A stretch of DNA of 64,000 nucleotides from NCBI GenBank assembly GCA_013288235.1, contig JABDCF010000002.1:1-64000 (forward strand). Direction: 5' to 3'. Every line of letters begins with the position of its first letter. Position 1 is the first letter of the stretch. A program made the translations under genes and the position numbers. The DNA comes from Bacteroidota bacterium. Lineage in GTDB: Bacteria; Bacteroidota; Bacteroidia; Sphingobacteriales; Sphingobacteriaceae. Below are positions 15,882-25,756 of the stretch, piece by piece. Under the pieces are notes generated by a model, which was given only the letters and a program-made list of their open reading frames with translations, made no database searches and had not been told where the DNA came from.

Positions 15882-17718
15882 TTGAACACCCGCCCGCCTA
15901 AAAATGTACGCACCGATCCCTTAACTTTAAAAGAACGACTGGCTGCGCTGAACAACCTCCCTGCCTTTTTTAAGCTGGTTTGGCAAACAAGCCACTGGAT
16001 GACTTTGGTTAATTCCCTGTTGCGTATTGTACGATCAGCCATGCCGGTGGCCTTGCTGTATGTTGGCAAGCTTATTATTGACCAGGTGATTTTGCTAAGT
16101 CATAAACATGGGGCAAACACGCATCATTTATGGGTATTGGTTGGATTTGAATTTGCCCTTGCCATACTAACAGATGGCCTGAGCAAAGCTATAACATTAG
16201 TTGACGCCTTATTAGGCGACTTGTTCAGCAACCATACTTCCATAAAAATAATGGCGCATGCTGCCACACTCGACCTTGACCAATTTGAAGATGCTGAATT
16301 TTACGATAAGCTTGAACGCGCAAGGCAACAAACTATAGGCCGCACCCTACTGCTTTCGCAGGTAATGAGCCAGGTGCAAGACCTGATCACGATGTTTTTT
16401 TTAGCAGCAGGATTAATGGCTTTTAATCCCTGGCTAATCATTTTATTGCTTATCGCTATTATACCAGCTTTTTTTAGGAGAATCTTATTTTAACGACCAA
16501 AGCTATGCCCTTACACGTGGACAAACGCCCGAACGCAGGGAACTTGACTATATCCGTTACCTGGGTGCAAGCGATGAAACCGCCAAAGAGGTAAAAATAT
16601 TCGACCTGTCGGGCTTTATTATCGACCGTTTCAGGCAGCTATCCACTAAGTTTTATACTGATAATAAGTTGTTATCCATAAAACGTTCGGTATGGGGTAC
16701 TTTTTTTGCCATGCTGGGCAGCATTGGCTACTATGCTGCTTATGTTGTTATAATCATCAGGGCTGTTGACGGCAGTGTTTCAATAGGTGAGCTCGCCTTC
16801 TTGGCAGGCTCATTCAGGCAGTTGCGCAGCTTGCTTGAGGGTATACTGAGCAGGTTTACTTCTGTATCCCAAGGCGCCATATACCTGCGCGATTTTTTTG
16901 AGTTTTTTGAGATCAAACCAAAAATAAAACCAGCCGATCATCCCCTGCCCTTCCCAAAAACCATATTACAAGGCTTTACATTTGAAGATGTTGGTTTCCG
17001 CTATGCAAATTCCGACCGTTGGGCTAACCGCCATTTAAGCTTCACTCTACACCCAGGCGAAAAGCTGGCGTTGGTAGGCGAAAACGGAGCTGGTAAAACT
17101 ACCCTTGTAAAATTACTGGCCCGTTTGTATGACCCGACTGAAGGCCGGATATTATTAGATGGAAAAGACCTTCAGGAATATGACATTGCAGATCTACGCC
17201 TTAACGTGGGCATTATATTCCAGGATTATTTGCGGTACCAGATGACATTTGCGCAAAATATTGCCGTGGGAAACATTAGCCAGCAACATAACCGCCCATT
17301 GATAGAAGCATCGGCCAAACAAAGCCTTGCAGATACACTTGCAGCAAAACTGCCGGAAGCTTACGATCAGCAATTAGGTAAGCGCTTTGCACAGGGCGTT
17401 GAGCTATCGGGCGGCGAATGGCAAAAGGTGGCGCTTGCCCGCGCTTACATGCGCGACGCACAATTATTAATATTGGATGAACCGACATCCGCACTTGATG
17501 CACGCGCTGAATACAATGTTTTTGAACATTTTGCCGAACTCACCAAAGGCAAATCGGCGGTGCTTATTTCGCATCGTTTTAGCACCGTGCGTATGGCCGA
17601 CAGGATATTAGTACTGGAAAAAGGCGAACTTGTAGAGATTGGCAGCCACCAGGAACTCATCAAAAAAGATGGCCGTTATGCCGAATTATTTAATTTGCAA
17701 GCCATGGGTTACAGATAA
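15882..17718 (+). pseudogene. ABC exporter (permease-ATPase fusion), split by a frameshift at a T7 run
   Basis: The ORFs 15789-16493 and 16669-17718 are one half-transporter gene. The first frame ends shortly after IPAF at a run of seven T (16469-16475); with six T the frame continues as LGESYFNDQSYALTRGQ into the second ORF. The N-terminal half is the membrane domain; the C-terminal half has Walker A (GENGAGKTTL), Q-loop (IFQDY), signature (LSGGEWQK), Walker B (LLILDEPTSALD) and H-loop (LISHRF). A TTG start at 15882 after an AAAAAAGGA ribosome site is likely. The intact second half suggests sequencing error, a very recent mutation or slippage. Confidence 0.85.
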
Positions 17719-17747
17719 AAATTATTTTTTAAAACATTAAAAAACTT

Positions 17748-17790
17748 CTGTTGTTTATGTAATGCTTGTTATTAATAATTTAAACAACAG
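17748..17790. repeat. Inverted repeat CTGTTGTTTA / TAAACAACAG
   Basis: A perfect 10-bp inverted repeat with a 23-base AT-rich loop, 30 bases after the ABC transporter stop. It may be its terminator although there is no clear T-run. Confidence 0.4.
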
Positions 17791-17948
17791 ACCCATGAAC
17801 AATCAATTTTACGTGCAAAAAATACGTAAAACTACGTATACGAATAGCGTACAAATCCTGGTTTATTTTTAAATTATATTATTTATTTTTGGCACAGTGA
17901 TAAGTTTTTGTAAATCTACCTTTTGAATATCTTTTAATCTATCTCGCC

Positions 17949-18308
17949 GTGAAACAATTATTACTTAATTCCCTGGTTATTTTCGGCTCGGCATTTATTT
18001 ACATTCAGTGTGTGAAAGTGCTGATACCTGCAAACAAGTTATCAAATCATCAATTTCAAGGCCATCCGAAAGCCCGCATTGTTGGTGATAGCAAACAAAA
18101 CAACACTGCTTTTGCAGTAACCGGTGCATCAGCTTTTAAATTGAATTTTAAAGACAGGATAATTAACCCCCTGTTTAATAATCCGGATTTCCCTTATAAT
18201 ATGATGGCATACTTTAACTACCATTCATTATTTTACAATCCTTATATAGGTGTAAGTTATTATGACCTGCTTAGTAATTATAAGAATATACCACAGCGTA
18301 ATAAGTGA
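17949..18308 (+). CDS. Hypothetical exported protein
   Basis: Protein of 119 residues starting at GTG 17949. It has an N-terminal hydrophobic signal-like segment (LLLNSLVIFGSAFIYIQCV) and a mature part rich in Asn, Tyr and Phe (FNYHSLFYNPYIGVSYYDLL). No family recognised. A weak promoter-like arrangement (TTTTTGGC and TAAGTTTTTG) lies upstream at about 17886-17910. Modest confidence that it is real. Confidence 0.45.
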   Translation: MKQLLLNSLVIFGSAFIYIQCVKVLIPANKLSNHQFQGHPKARIVGDSKQNNTAFAVTGASAFKLNFKDRIINPLFNNPDFPYNMMAYFNYHSLFYNPYIGVSYYDLLSNYKNIPQRNK

Positions 18309-18677
18309 TCAGGTTAATTTTTTGACTTAGAGGCGTGGAGCAGTTGCAGAAATCTATTAGCCGATCCGCTTTATAGAAAATCAGATCTGTTTTAAATAAA
18401 TTTACGACAGTATTTAGGAATTGTAGCCTTGGTAAACTACTATGGGGTATGCAGCAATTGCCGACTAATTGAAGGTATAATGTGAACTACAACAATTTCA
18501 GATGTTCGTTTTTGTTATTGCCGTAGGGTATGTAAATACACAGCTAAACTATATTTTTACAATTTCTATTTATTTCTTCTCTCTTTTTTCAAAACCCGGC
18601 CGGGTAATTTTTTCCGAAAATGATATTGTATTTATAACAATATTTAAATATAAAATATGCAATTTCTGTATTTTATA
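18309..18677. other. Gene-poor AT-rich gap
   Basis: No convincing gene or RNA seen. The plus-strand ORF 18502-18792 overlaps a better small minus-strand gene and has no family resemblance. A 12-bp palindrome ACCCGGCCGGGT (18594-18605) stands out in the AT-rich background and could be part of the terminator of the minus-strand gene at 18678. Confidence 0.5.
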
Positions 18678-18827
18678 TTATTTAACAAGGTGCAATCCAA
18701 TCATACAGATAGCCATTACCGGTATAGCCAATACAACAAATACTCTTGCCATTTGGATGTTGTTTGCATCGCCTTTAACAAATACGTTATAAAGGTCGGT
18801 TTTCAGGGTGTTTAATTTGTGTTCCAT
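18678..18827 (-). CDS. Small single-pass membrane protein (49 aa)
   Basis: Too short for the ORF track. ATG at 18827 to TAA at 18678, 49 residues: an amphipathic start (MEHKLNTLKTDLYNVFVKGD) and one hydrophobic segment (VFVVLAIPVMAICMIGL). No signal-peptidase site is obvious, so it is probably an anchored small membrane protein. No family recognised. Confidence 0.45.
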   Translation of the reverse strand: MEHKLNTLKTDLYNVFVKGDANNIQMARVFVVLAIPVMAICMIGLHLVK

Positions 18828-19041
18828 GATTAGGGTGAATTTTAATTTATCAAATAGTTTATCAAAAAATATAATTTATCAAATTATGCCCTCTTCTACG
18901 GACAACAATTAGCCAGGGTTACATTGCGATGATAAAAAATTAAAAAAAGCAGAAGAAATTGTTAAAAACAGGCAGGCGCAATGAATTTACCTTGATTGCC
19001 CTTGCCTTTTAATGCTTTTAGCAGCTGTACAACCACTTTCA

Positions 19042-19843
19042 TTAATCTTTCCTGCTCATATGAACACCGCGATGGCTACCGGGGTCAACTCCGTAAGAAA
19101 AATCGCCCGATGCAAACCGCCTATACTTTTCTTTATACTTTGCAAAAAACAGCATCAGGCTGCTTTTTATCATTAACCGTCATTTCTGCTGAATTGAGCG
19201 TAACCGAGTATAAACTTTTTTCATCAGGTACAATACCATCTTTTATCAAATCACTGATCATTTCCTTCATTAGCCTTTGATCTTCCCGTGCTTGTTCCTG
19301 GTCAAGTTTCGCCTGGGCCTGATCTTTAATTGCCTGTTCCCGATCCCTGCCAGCCTGTACCTGATCTTTTTCTGCCTGTTCCTGATCAAGTTTTGCTTGT
19401 GCCTGGTCCTTTAGCGCGTCAGCCTGTTCAATTTTTGCCTGTGCTTCGTCTCTCATAGCCTGCTGTTGGTCAAGTTTTGCCTGCGCCTGATCTTTCATCG
19501 CTTGCTGCTGGTCTTTTTTGGCTTGTATTTTATCAATGCGTATCTGCTCTTTTATGCTGTTGATCACATCAGCATATTGCGCGTATTTATCCGCTGGTAT
19601 TTTCGCCTCGTCAACATACAAATCGCTTACTTTACCATTCACAAGTTCTAATTTATATTCATGGTCTTTGTAAAATGTATGAACATTCTCTATTATTCTG
19701 CCTGATGGATCTTTTTTGGTAACGTCAGAATTATTGTAACGGTTCTCATAATTTTCCGAAACCCGAACCTGTGCATGACCCGCGGTTACCAATAACATAG
19801 CGACTACTGAAAGCACACCATATTTTAAGAATTTAGTTTTCAT
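19042..19843 (-). CDS. Exported heptad-repeat protein A (DQ type), 3' end frameshifted
   Basis: Exported protein with signal peptide ([10 protein letters not shown]...GHAQ), a region ending in [23 protein letters not shown], and about twelve 7-residue repeats of the type KDQAQAK (roughly residues 104-190), then a small C-terminal domain. The track ORF stops at 19133; removing one A from the run 19144-19149 extends it to [19 protein letters not shown] and a stop at 19042, matching the end of paralogue B (KKYKEKYHSFSMGDFSY). The repeats should form a long coiled coil in the periplasm. The M56 peptidase upstream carries the same repeats. Function unknown. Confidence 0.75.
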
Positions 19844-20016
19844 TTTTTTGTTGGTTTTAATTTTTAAAATTGACAGTACAATATCACCCCGCTTTTTAAC
19901 GGGTCTTAAAATATTGCCTGGTTATTGGTTATTAAAATTTATTTTCCGTGACTATTTATTCACGCCTTGCCTCCACCGGAAGAATTGTTGCAGCTTGCGC
20001 AAGCACCGCATTTTTT

Positions 20017-20783
20017 TTAGTTATGATAAGAAAAATCGCCCATTGAAAAACTGTGGTATTTTTCCTTGTACTTCTTAAACACGTTATCGGGCTGCCTATT
20101 CCCGTTTACAGTCATACCATCGCTGTTAATGGTCAAGTCATGAAGGCCGTTTTCATCGGCAATTATTTTGTCACTAATGAGGTCTTGTATCAGTTGTTTC
20201 ATCATGCGCTCATTTTCTTCGGCCTGAACGCGGTTTTTTTTCGGCCTGCAGCTGGTTTTTCTTTGCCTGTTCCTTGTTACGGGCTGCCTGTACCTGGTTT
20301 AACTTTACCTGTTCTTCATTACGTTCTTCCTGTACCTGGTTCTTTTTTACCTGTAGCTCATTTAATCGTGCCTGTTCTTCGTTACGAACAGCCTGTTCCT
20401 CATTTTTCTTCTCCTGTATTGCATTCAACTTTGCCTGTTCTTCGTTACGGGCAGCTTGTATCTTGTTTTTCCTGATCTGCTCGCGAATAGCTGCTATAGC
20501 ATCGCTGTATTTATCCCAATCAGCAGCCGGTATTTTCACGCCATCCACATATAATTCGGTCATTTTACCATTTGCCAGCTCCAGCCTGTAAACCTTGTCA
20601 TCCATGTCGCTTTGTATCCGTTCAACGTGTTTACCATCCTCGTTGCGGATACGGTCATAATTATCATACCTGCCAGCGTCATACGCCGTTTTTTCCTGTT
20701 GCGCCTGTTTGTGCTTTAGCGGACACAGCAGTAAACACGGCAGCCACCAGCCATATGCCGCATTTAATGTAATTCGTTTTCAT
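20017..20783 (-). pseudogene. Exported heptad-repeat protein B (N type), two frameshifts
   Basis: Paralogue of protein A. From ATG 20783 a signal peptide (MKTNYIKCGIWLVAAVFTAVSAKAQ) is read, but the frame closes after 34 codons; removing one base from the run 20689-20694 joins it to the 20210-20605 ORF (MTELYVDGVKIPAADWDKYSDAI, then repeats like RNEEQAKLNAIQEKK). A second extra base in the run 20234-20241 separates the repeats from the C-terminal domain (ORF 20017-20205, MMKQLIQDLISDKIIADE). Both breaks are at homopolymers, so the gene may be intact in the cell. Confidence 0.72.
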
Positions 20784-20943
20784 TTTGTTGGTTTTAAAGT
20801 TTAAAAATTGGACAATACTGTATCACTCTGCAAAAAGCAGAATTTAAAAAAATATGAACTTTTGGATCTGTAATGGGACACGGAGAATAGTTACGGTTGC
20901 GCTTACCGCACCTTTTCCCGGTCCAATTTTTTATTATAGGTTG

Positions 20944-22626
20944 TTATTGAACGCTTACTATGTTCTTCTTAGCTTCCTCTTCATTTTTTCTTTCCTGCAC
21001 CTCATTTAGCCTGGCCTGCTCCTCATTTCGGATAGCCTGCGCCTCGTTTTTCTTTACCTGTATTTTATTTAACCGTACCTGTGCCTCGTTACGTTTATCC
21101 TGTTGCTGGTTCTTCCCTGCCTGCGATTCATTTAACAAGGACTGCTCCTGGTTTTTCGCTTGTTCCTGGTCTTTAACCGCTTGTGCCTGATCAATCTTCG
21201 CCTGTGCCTGGTCTTTTAAAGCTGCTGCCTGGTCTTTAATCGCTTGTTCCTGGTCAAGCCTGGCCTGTTCCTGGTCTTTTCTTGCTTGTTCCTGATCGCG
21301 TTGGCCCTGTTCCTTTTCCGAAAGTTCCCGCTTGCTATTTAATTCTGCCGCAGCTATCGGTTGTATTACTTCGTTAATTGGTTTTACAGGCGTCGTTCTT
21401 TCTTGTATGCCGGATATGCCATTTTTCATTTTTATGACGGTTTTCGTCCGTACACGTTTTATTTCAGTCTTTAATGCTTGGGTAACGGTTGCGCTGGTTG
21501 CGGCAATGGCTTTTAAGGGGCCAACGGGTACGGCGGCCGAAGCTACAATAGTATGTGGTTTCTTAAAACCGCTTTTCGCATATTCTTTTATTCGCGCCAC
21601 CGAGGCCGCAGTCATCAATACTGAAAGAACAAGGATACTGCCTATAAAAAATATCTTTTCGCCCAGGCCAAACGTCATATTTTTATTGCCGAGAATACGG
21701 CTTACCCTGCGCATCAGGTAATTTCTTTTGCCGGGGAAAGCAACTGCGTAACTTGAACCATACATTTCATGCTCCTTAAAGCTGATGAGCGCCTGTACAA
21801 AGCCAACCTTATTTTGAGTTTGCTCCAGCGCGATATCATCACAGCAGTTTTCACGCTCTTCCCTTAATAAGGATGATATCCACAACAAACCGGGGTTAAA
21901 GAAAAATATAGTTTCAGTAATGTTTTGCAAGAAATTCACAAAATAATCATTGCGGCGAACGTGGGCCAATTCATGCAATAAAATTGCCTCCACCTGCTCT
22001 GTTGGCAAACCTGCCAATAAGCCAACCGGGATAAGGATAACCGGTTTTAAATGGCCTACAACCACCGGCATTTTAATATACCCGGATTGCAACAGCGTAA
22101 CCGCTTTTTTAATTTTTAGTTTTTCGGCAAAAGTGTTTGCAGTCTTAACCCAAAATTCCGGTGGGCCGGATACCTGGCGGTTCCTGATTTGTTGGTTGTA
22201 TACCAGGCAGCCCATCATTTTTACGCTTTTAAACAGGAAAATAATGAACCAGATCAATACCAGCAGCGGCTCATTAGCAGAAAAATAGGCTGAAAGTGTT
22301 TTTATGAAATGTTTAAAGCCATGTATATTACCGAAAAATAAAGCGGATGTTGCGGTTCCGCCGTTCCCGGGCAGCAACGATCCTGAAGTTCCCGCAATCG
22401 TGCTATTCAATTCGTAAATAAAAGTAAAAGCGCAGGCGGCTGTAAAACCCACAAATAAAACCAGCACCAGGTTGTAACGGTAAGCGGCATTTGCTTTTTT
22501 GGCGAGCATTAAAACTGCACCAGCTATGATCGCAAAAAGTAAACCCTCCCATAACGAGTGGATCAGCATCCAGCCAAAGGCTGGGATCATTTTATCCACA
22601 AATGCGCTTATCAAAACCTGGCCCAT
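20944..22626 (-). CDS. BlaR1-like M56 peptidase with heptad-repeat tail
   Basis: Membrane metallopeptidase of 560 residues. Four hydrophobic segments (about 17-40, 51-70, 121-133, 325-342) embed an M56 domain with the zinc motif HELAH (His218, Glu219, His222) and a downstream EERENCCDD segment. Residues about 437-554 form an unusual tail of 7-residue repeats, first KDQEQAR type (to about 493), then RNEEQAR type. Each block resembles one of the two exported repeat proteins encoded downstream. It starts 7 bases after the BlaI-like gene. By family, it should sense an envelope signal and trigger BlaI cleavage; no penicillin-binding sensor domain is present. Confidence 0.88.
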   Translation of the reverse strand: MGQVLISAFVDKMIPAFGWMLIHSLWEGLLFAIIAGAVLMLAKKANAAYRYNLVLVLFVGFTAACAFTFIYELNSTIAGTSGSLLPGNGGTATSALFFGNIHGFKHFIKTLSAYFSANEPLLVLIWFIIFLFKSVKMMGCLVYNQQIRNRQVSGPPEFWVKTANTFAEKLKIKKAVTLLQSGYIKMPVVVGHLKPVILIPVGLLAGLPTEQVEAILLHELAHVRRNDYFVNFLQNITETIFFFNPGLLWISSLLREERENCCDDIALEQTQNKVGFVQALISFKEHEMYGSSYAVAFPGKRNYLMRRVSRILGNKNMTFGLGEKIFFIGSILVLSVLMTAASVARIKEYAKSGFKKPHTIVASAAVPVGPLKAIAATSATVTQALKTEIKRVRTKTVIKMKNGISGIQERTTPVKPINEVIQPIAAAELNSKRELSEKEQGQRDQEQARKDQEQARLDQEQAIKDQAAALKDQAQAKIDQAQAVKDQEQAKNQEQSLLNESQAGKNQQQDKRNEAQVRLNKIQVKKNEAQAIRNEEQARLNEVQERKNEEEAKKNIVSVQ

Positions 22627-22633
22627 TTTATTG

Positions 22634-23038
22634 TTATTTTGCTTTTTCGAATTTGTTTAGCATCTCTTTTATTTTTTGCAACTCCTCTGCCGACGTTTTG
22701 TCATTATCAAGCAAAGCAAGCATTAAGCTGCTGGCCGAGCCGTTATACATCGAATCCATAAAACGGGAAAGTAAGTTGCCTTTTATTTTATCCTCCTCAA
22801 CAGCTGCACTGTAAATATGCTTCATATTGGTTTCGTCCCTGTCAACCATTTCTTTTTCTTTCATCACCTGCATCAACTTTAGGGTTGATGTGTACTGCAC
22901 TATTTCTTTTTGCTCATTAAGTTTATCATGTACAAAACGAACGGTTGAGGGGCCATGCTTCCACAAAACCTGCAGCACATCCAATTCGGTTTTGGTGGGA
23001 ATTATAACTTTATCCGTATCTTTTTTAAATAACATCAT
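22634..23038 (-). CDS. BlaI/MecI/CopY family repressor
   Basis: Winged-helix repressor of 134 residues: TKTELDVLQVLWKHGPSTVRFVHDKL is the typical BlaI/MecI helix-turn-helix, followed by a C-terminal dimerisation part (SRFMDSMYNGSASSLMLALL). It is the first gene of the set with the M56 peptidase, which in known systems inactivates the repressor by proteolysis. Its operator, presumably upstream of 23038, was not identified. Confidence 0.92.
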   Translation of the reverse strand: MMLFKKDTDKVIIPTKTELDVLQVLWKHGPSTVRFVHDKLNEQKEIVQYTSTLKLMQVMKEKEMVDRDETNMKHIYSAAVEEDKIKGNLLSRFMDSMYNGSASSLMLALLDNDKTSAEELQKIKEMLNKFEKAK

Positions 23039-23179
23039 AAACCAAAGGTATGTATTAAAAACGTACGTTGCAAATATTGCGTTAAATTTTTTGCAGGTAT
23101 TTTCTTACTCATTGATTTTCAATGATATAAAAAATAGATGAGTAATTATCACGAAGAATAAATGAAGAACTATTCCAGG

Positions 23180-23504
23180 TTAGGATGCCAAAAACTGTTG
23201 TTCAAAAGCTAAATTTTTGCAGGCTACGAGGCATTCCTTACGGATAAAATCGGGAAGTGCATCTTCATTTTTGAATTTAAAAAATAGCTATGCCACCTTC
23301 AAAATGGTATTGGATATGATGCTGAAGTTTATCACGAAGCAAGGATTCATCGTTGTTAATAATAAACCAGCCATTATAATGCTGTTCAATTTCGTGCAGC
23401 CGCTCGTTAAATTTTTCAATGATCTCCAAACATTCTTTAGCTTCATCACCAATATAAAGAATATTATTAAAAGAAATCCAGTTTGTTAGGGGCGCACGTT
23501 TCAT
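23180..23504 (-). pseudogene. Hypothetical protein split by an A6 run
   Basis: The track ORF 23277-23510 ends after GGIAIF at a run of six A (plus strand 23279-23284). With one base fewer the frame continues for 31 more residues (KFKNEDALPDFIRKECLVACKN...) to a stop at 23180, and this extension looks coding. The start ATG is taken at 23504 rather than the TTG. The product, about 107 residues, is soluble and of unknown family. Confidence 0.5.
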
Positions 23505-23682
23505 CGTCAAATAGTTTATAGCACCAAATTATTGGTTGAAGATGAAATTGTAATGAAAACCAGGTTATGAATATGATTGTTACAATTGATATTTTTAGTG
23601 GTAGTAGCAGAAGGTAGTAGCAGTAGCAATAGTAGTGCATCGTGGTAAATAATTCAAAAACTGCTACTGCCACTAACTATCC

Positions 23683-24090
23683 CTACTTTACCCCATCCCC
23701 GCTTAATTCGGGATGATAATGCAGCCCCGGGGTGAGCCAATGCAACAAGATCACCCTTGAATACCTAAAATTGAACGGCGAAAGTATAATGCCTGCCGAC
23801 ATGATGACAATTACATATACCCAGGGGTTGTTGCTCCCTGTTAAAACATGGAGTGCAACGGCCAGCGTTACCATTTCGGCAACAAACATGGCATAGCTAA
23901 CCAGCATCGCTACGTAAAAATAGCCGGGCTCGCGTTCATATTCAAGGCCGCAATGTGGGCAGTTTTTGTACATTACCTGCGATTTAAAACCGTACATAGG
24001 GGTTGCAAACATGGGGCCACGCCTGCAGCGGGGGCATTTGGCATTAACTATTGCGGGCCATGCGGATAATTTGATTTCCTGGTTATTCAT
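23683..24090 (-). CDS. DUF983 family membrane protein
   Basis: Protein of 135 residues with an N-terminal zinc-ribbon pattern (KCPRCRRGPMF and KNCPHCGLEYE) and two membrane segments (about 58-80 and 88-108), the DUF983 layout. Function unknown. Its start overlaps the end of the AraC gene by 8 bases. Confidence 0.88.
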   Translation of the reverse strand: MNNQEIKLSAWPAIVNAKCPRCRRGPMFATPMYGFKSQVMYKNCPHCGLEYEREPGYFYVAMLVSYAMFVAEMVTLAVALHVLTGSNNPWVYVIVIMSAGIILSPFNFRYSRVILLHWLTPGLHYHPELSGDGVK

Positions 24091-24970
24091 GGTGGTTTTG
24101 ATTTAATATTTTCTTTCTGAATTCTTCGGGCGTAATGCCTTCTGCTTTTTTAAAAAACTTGGTAAAGTATGAATTGTCGCTAAAATTGAGTTCTGATGCT
24201 ATCGCCGTTATATTTAGTTGCGGATTAGTAAGCAGGCGCTTGGCCTCAAGCAATGTACGGTTCCTGATAACTTCGCCGGCCTGTATGCCTAACAGGTCTT
24301 TGCAAACTGCATTTAAATGATTTGGGGTAATGTATAATAGTTCGGCATAGTCTTTTGGCAGTTTAAGGCGGGTATAGTTCTTCTCAATTAACTTTTGAAA
24401 ATTTTTAAGCACAGTTTGATTGTAAGAAGCCGGACCACTGGCGCCCTTATTTGTATTTAAACGGTTAATTAAAATAAACAAACGGAGTATTAACACCCGG
24501 ATCATATCAGTAGCCTGCGTTTCGCCGCTTTCCGATTCTCTAATTATTTCTTCAAATAATATGAATATTTTGGCCTGTAACTTCTGGGGCACCTCAATTA
24601 CAGCATCTTTAAGGTCGCCGCTGAAAAATGAAAAGTTTTCGGCGTATGCTGGGTTCAGCAAAAAGGTATTAAAAAAAGCGCTCGAAAAATTAATAACATA
24701 GCCATCTGTAAAGCCTTCGAAGTTCCAGGAATGCACCTGGCCGGGTATCATAAAATAAATTTGATACGGTGTTACTTTAAAATTTTCAAAATCTATGGTA
24801 TGGCTGCCTGCTCCCCTTGTAAAAAGCACTAAATGGTAAAATGTGTGCTTGTGGGCGGCATGGAGGTTTTTATGATGAAGTAAATAGGGGGCAAAACGGC
24901 TTACGATGATATCATCCTGCCTAAAGTCGGATAAAGTACATATGTCATAAACCGGTGTGCTTTGTATCAT
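24083..24970 (-). CDS. AraC family transcriptional regulator
   Basis: Regulator of 295 residues. An N-terminal cupin-like ligand-binding domain (HAAHKHTFYHLVLFTRGAGSH... YFMIPGQVHSW) is followed by two helix-turn-helix motifs in the C-terminal AraC domain (LPKDYAELLYITPNHLNAVCK and ITAIASELNFSDNSYFTKFFKKAEGITPEEFRK). It overlaps the DUF983 gene by 8 bases. Its inducer is unknown. Confidence 0.92.
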   Translation of the reverse strand: MIQSTPVYDICTLSDFRQDDIIVSRFAPYLLHHKNLHAAHKHTFYHLVLFTRGAGSHTIDFENFKVTPYQIYFMIPGQVHSWNFEGFTDGYVINFSSAFFNTFLLNPAYAENFSFFSGDLKDAVIEVPQKLQAKIFILFEEIIRESESGETQATDMIRVLILRLFILINRLNTNKGASGPASYNQTVLKNFQKLIEKNYTRLKLPKDYAELLYITPNHLNAVCKDLLGIQAGEVIRNRTLLEAKRLLTNPQLNITAIASELNFSDNSYFTKFFKKAEGITPEEFRKKILNQNHHE

Positions 24971-25041
24971 AGCACAAAACTAAGCACTATATTACCATTA
25001 CAATGGTACTTAATTGGGTTTTTATGGTACTTTTTGTAGGA

Positions 25042-25153
25042 AAGTCTGAAAAGTCTTAAGCTCTAAGTCTTAGGTCTATAGTCTAAAAAAAAGAATTTAT
25101 CTTTGTAATCACCGGCTTCAGTCTTTGAACTTAAGACTTTAGACTCAAGCCTT
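25042..25153. repeat. AAGTCTTAAG-word inverted repeat
   Basis: Left arm AAGTCTGAAAAGTCTTAAG, CTAAGTCTTAGGTCTATAGTCTAA; right arm TTCAGTCTTTGAACTTAAG and ACTTTAGACTC. The words differ from the TTGATT family but the design is the same. It lies between the VOC protein gene end and the AraC gene start. Confidence 0.72.
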
Positions 25154-25637
25154 ACTTTGCATCATTTATTTCTATCCAAAAACCATCCGGGTCTTGCAGA
25201 TATATCTGGTGTACGCCATCGGGCCTGAGCTGCACTTTTTTCGTCTCGCCATTCCAGCCACCATACTTCACATTTAAGGCATCAAGGTGTTTCATAAATG
25301 CATCAAGTGATGGTACGCTAAAACATAAATGGACACTTATATTATGTACTGTGTCAGGACAATTGCCCTGTATAACGTGCAAGGCAAGGCCCTCCCCTAT
25401 TTTAAACCACACATGCAGCGTATCATTAAACGGGTGATGTATTTTTTGCAGCTGAATTACAGTGCTATAAAAATCGGCTGTTTTTCTAAGGTTTTTTGCA
25501 CATAAAGCCGCATGGTTAAATACCGGCTGGTTAGCATTGTTGCTTTGCGAAAAACATAAATCGGGTAAAGCAAATACAATTAACAGGGTTGCTAACGGCA
25601 CGATTTTAATTAAGGCTGATCTTGAAATATTCATCAT
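25152..25637 (-). CDS. Exported VOC (glyoxalase-like) family protein
   Basis: Protein of 161 residues with an N-terminal signal peptide (about 1-30) and a VOC fold: FNHAALCAKNLRKTADFYSTVI at the start of the first module and GVHQIYLQDPDGFWIEI at the end of the second. The latter is the glyoxalase-like metal-binding end (His...Glu). An exported VOC protein of unknown substrate. Confidence 0.85.
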   Translation of the reverse strand: MMNISRSALIKIVPLATLLIVFALPDLCFSQSNNANQPVFNHAALCAKNLRKTADFYSTVIQLQKIHHPFNDTLHVWFKIGEGLALHVIQGNCPDTVHNISVHLCFSVPSLDAFMKHLDALNVKYGGWNGETKKVQLRPDGVHQIYLQDPDGFWIEINDAK

Positions 25638-25676
25638 TTTATCCGGTTTTAGAAAAACTAAATATACGGGATAAAT

Positions 25677-25752
25677 TGGAGATCGGAGATTAGTTGCTGG
25701 AGGTTAGCGATTAATTAGCATAAAAGCAAACTGCGAACTAAAACCTGCAAAC
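25677..25752. repeat. GGAGATTAG / GCAAACTGC-word gap repeat
   Basis: Short locally repeated words (GATCGGAGATTAGTTGC, GGAGGTTAGCGATTAATTAGC and AGCAAACTGCGAAC, CCTGCAAACTAC) between two minus-strand genes. Weaker complementarity than the other elements. Confidence 0.45.
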
Positions 25753-25756
25753 TACC

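Noticed and set aside
18502-18792. Plus-strand ORF 18502-18792
   Set aside because: No start or ribosome site of note, and overlaps a better small minus-strand gene.
19133-19843. Accepting heptad protein A stop at 19133 as the true end
   Set aside because: The frame after removing one A continues with a segment matching the end of paralogue B, so the stop is treated as a frameshift artefact or recent change.
20274-21190. Plus-strand Cys/Phe/Ser-rich ORFs over the heptad repeats
   Set aside because: Antisense of the 21-base repeats, giving periodic SCTWFFFTCSS-type strings; no independent signal.
23467-23673. Minus-strand ORF 23467-23673
   Set aside because: Tyr/Cys/Leu-rich low-complexity product from a GTAGTAGCAGTAGCAA-type run, overlapping the start of another gene; not convincing.
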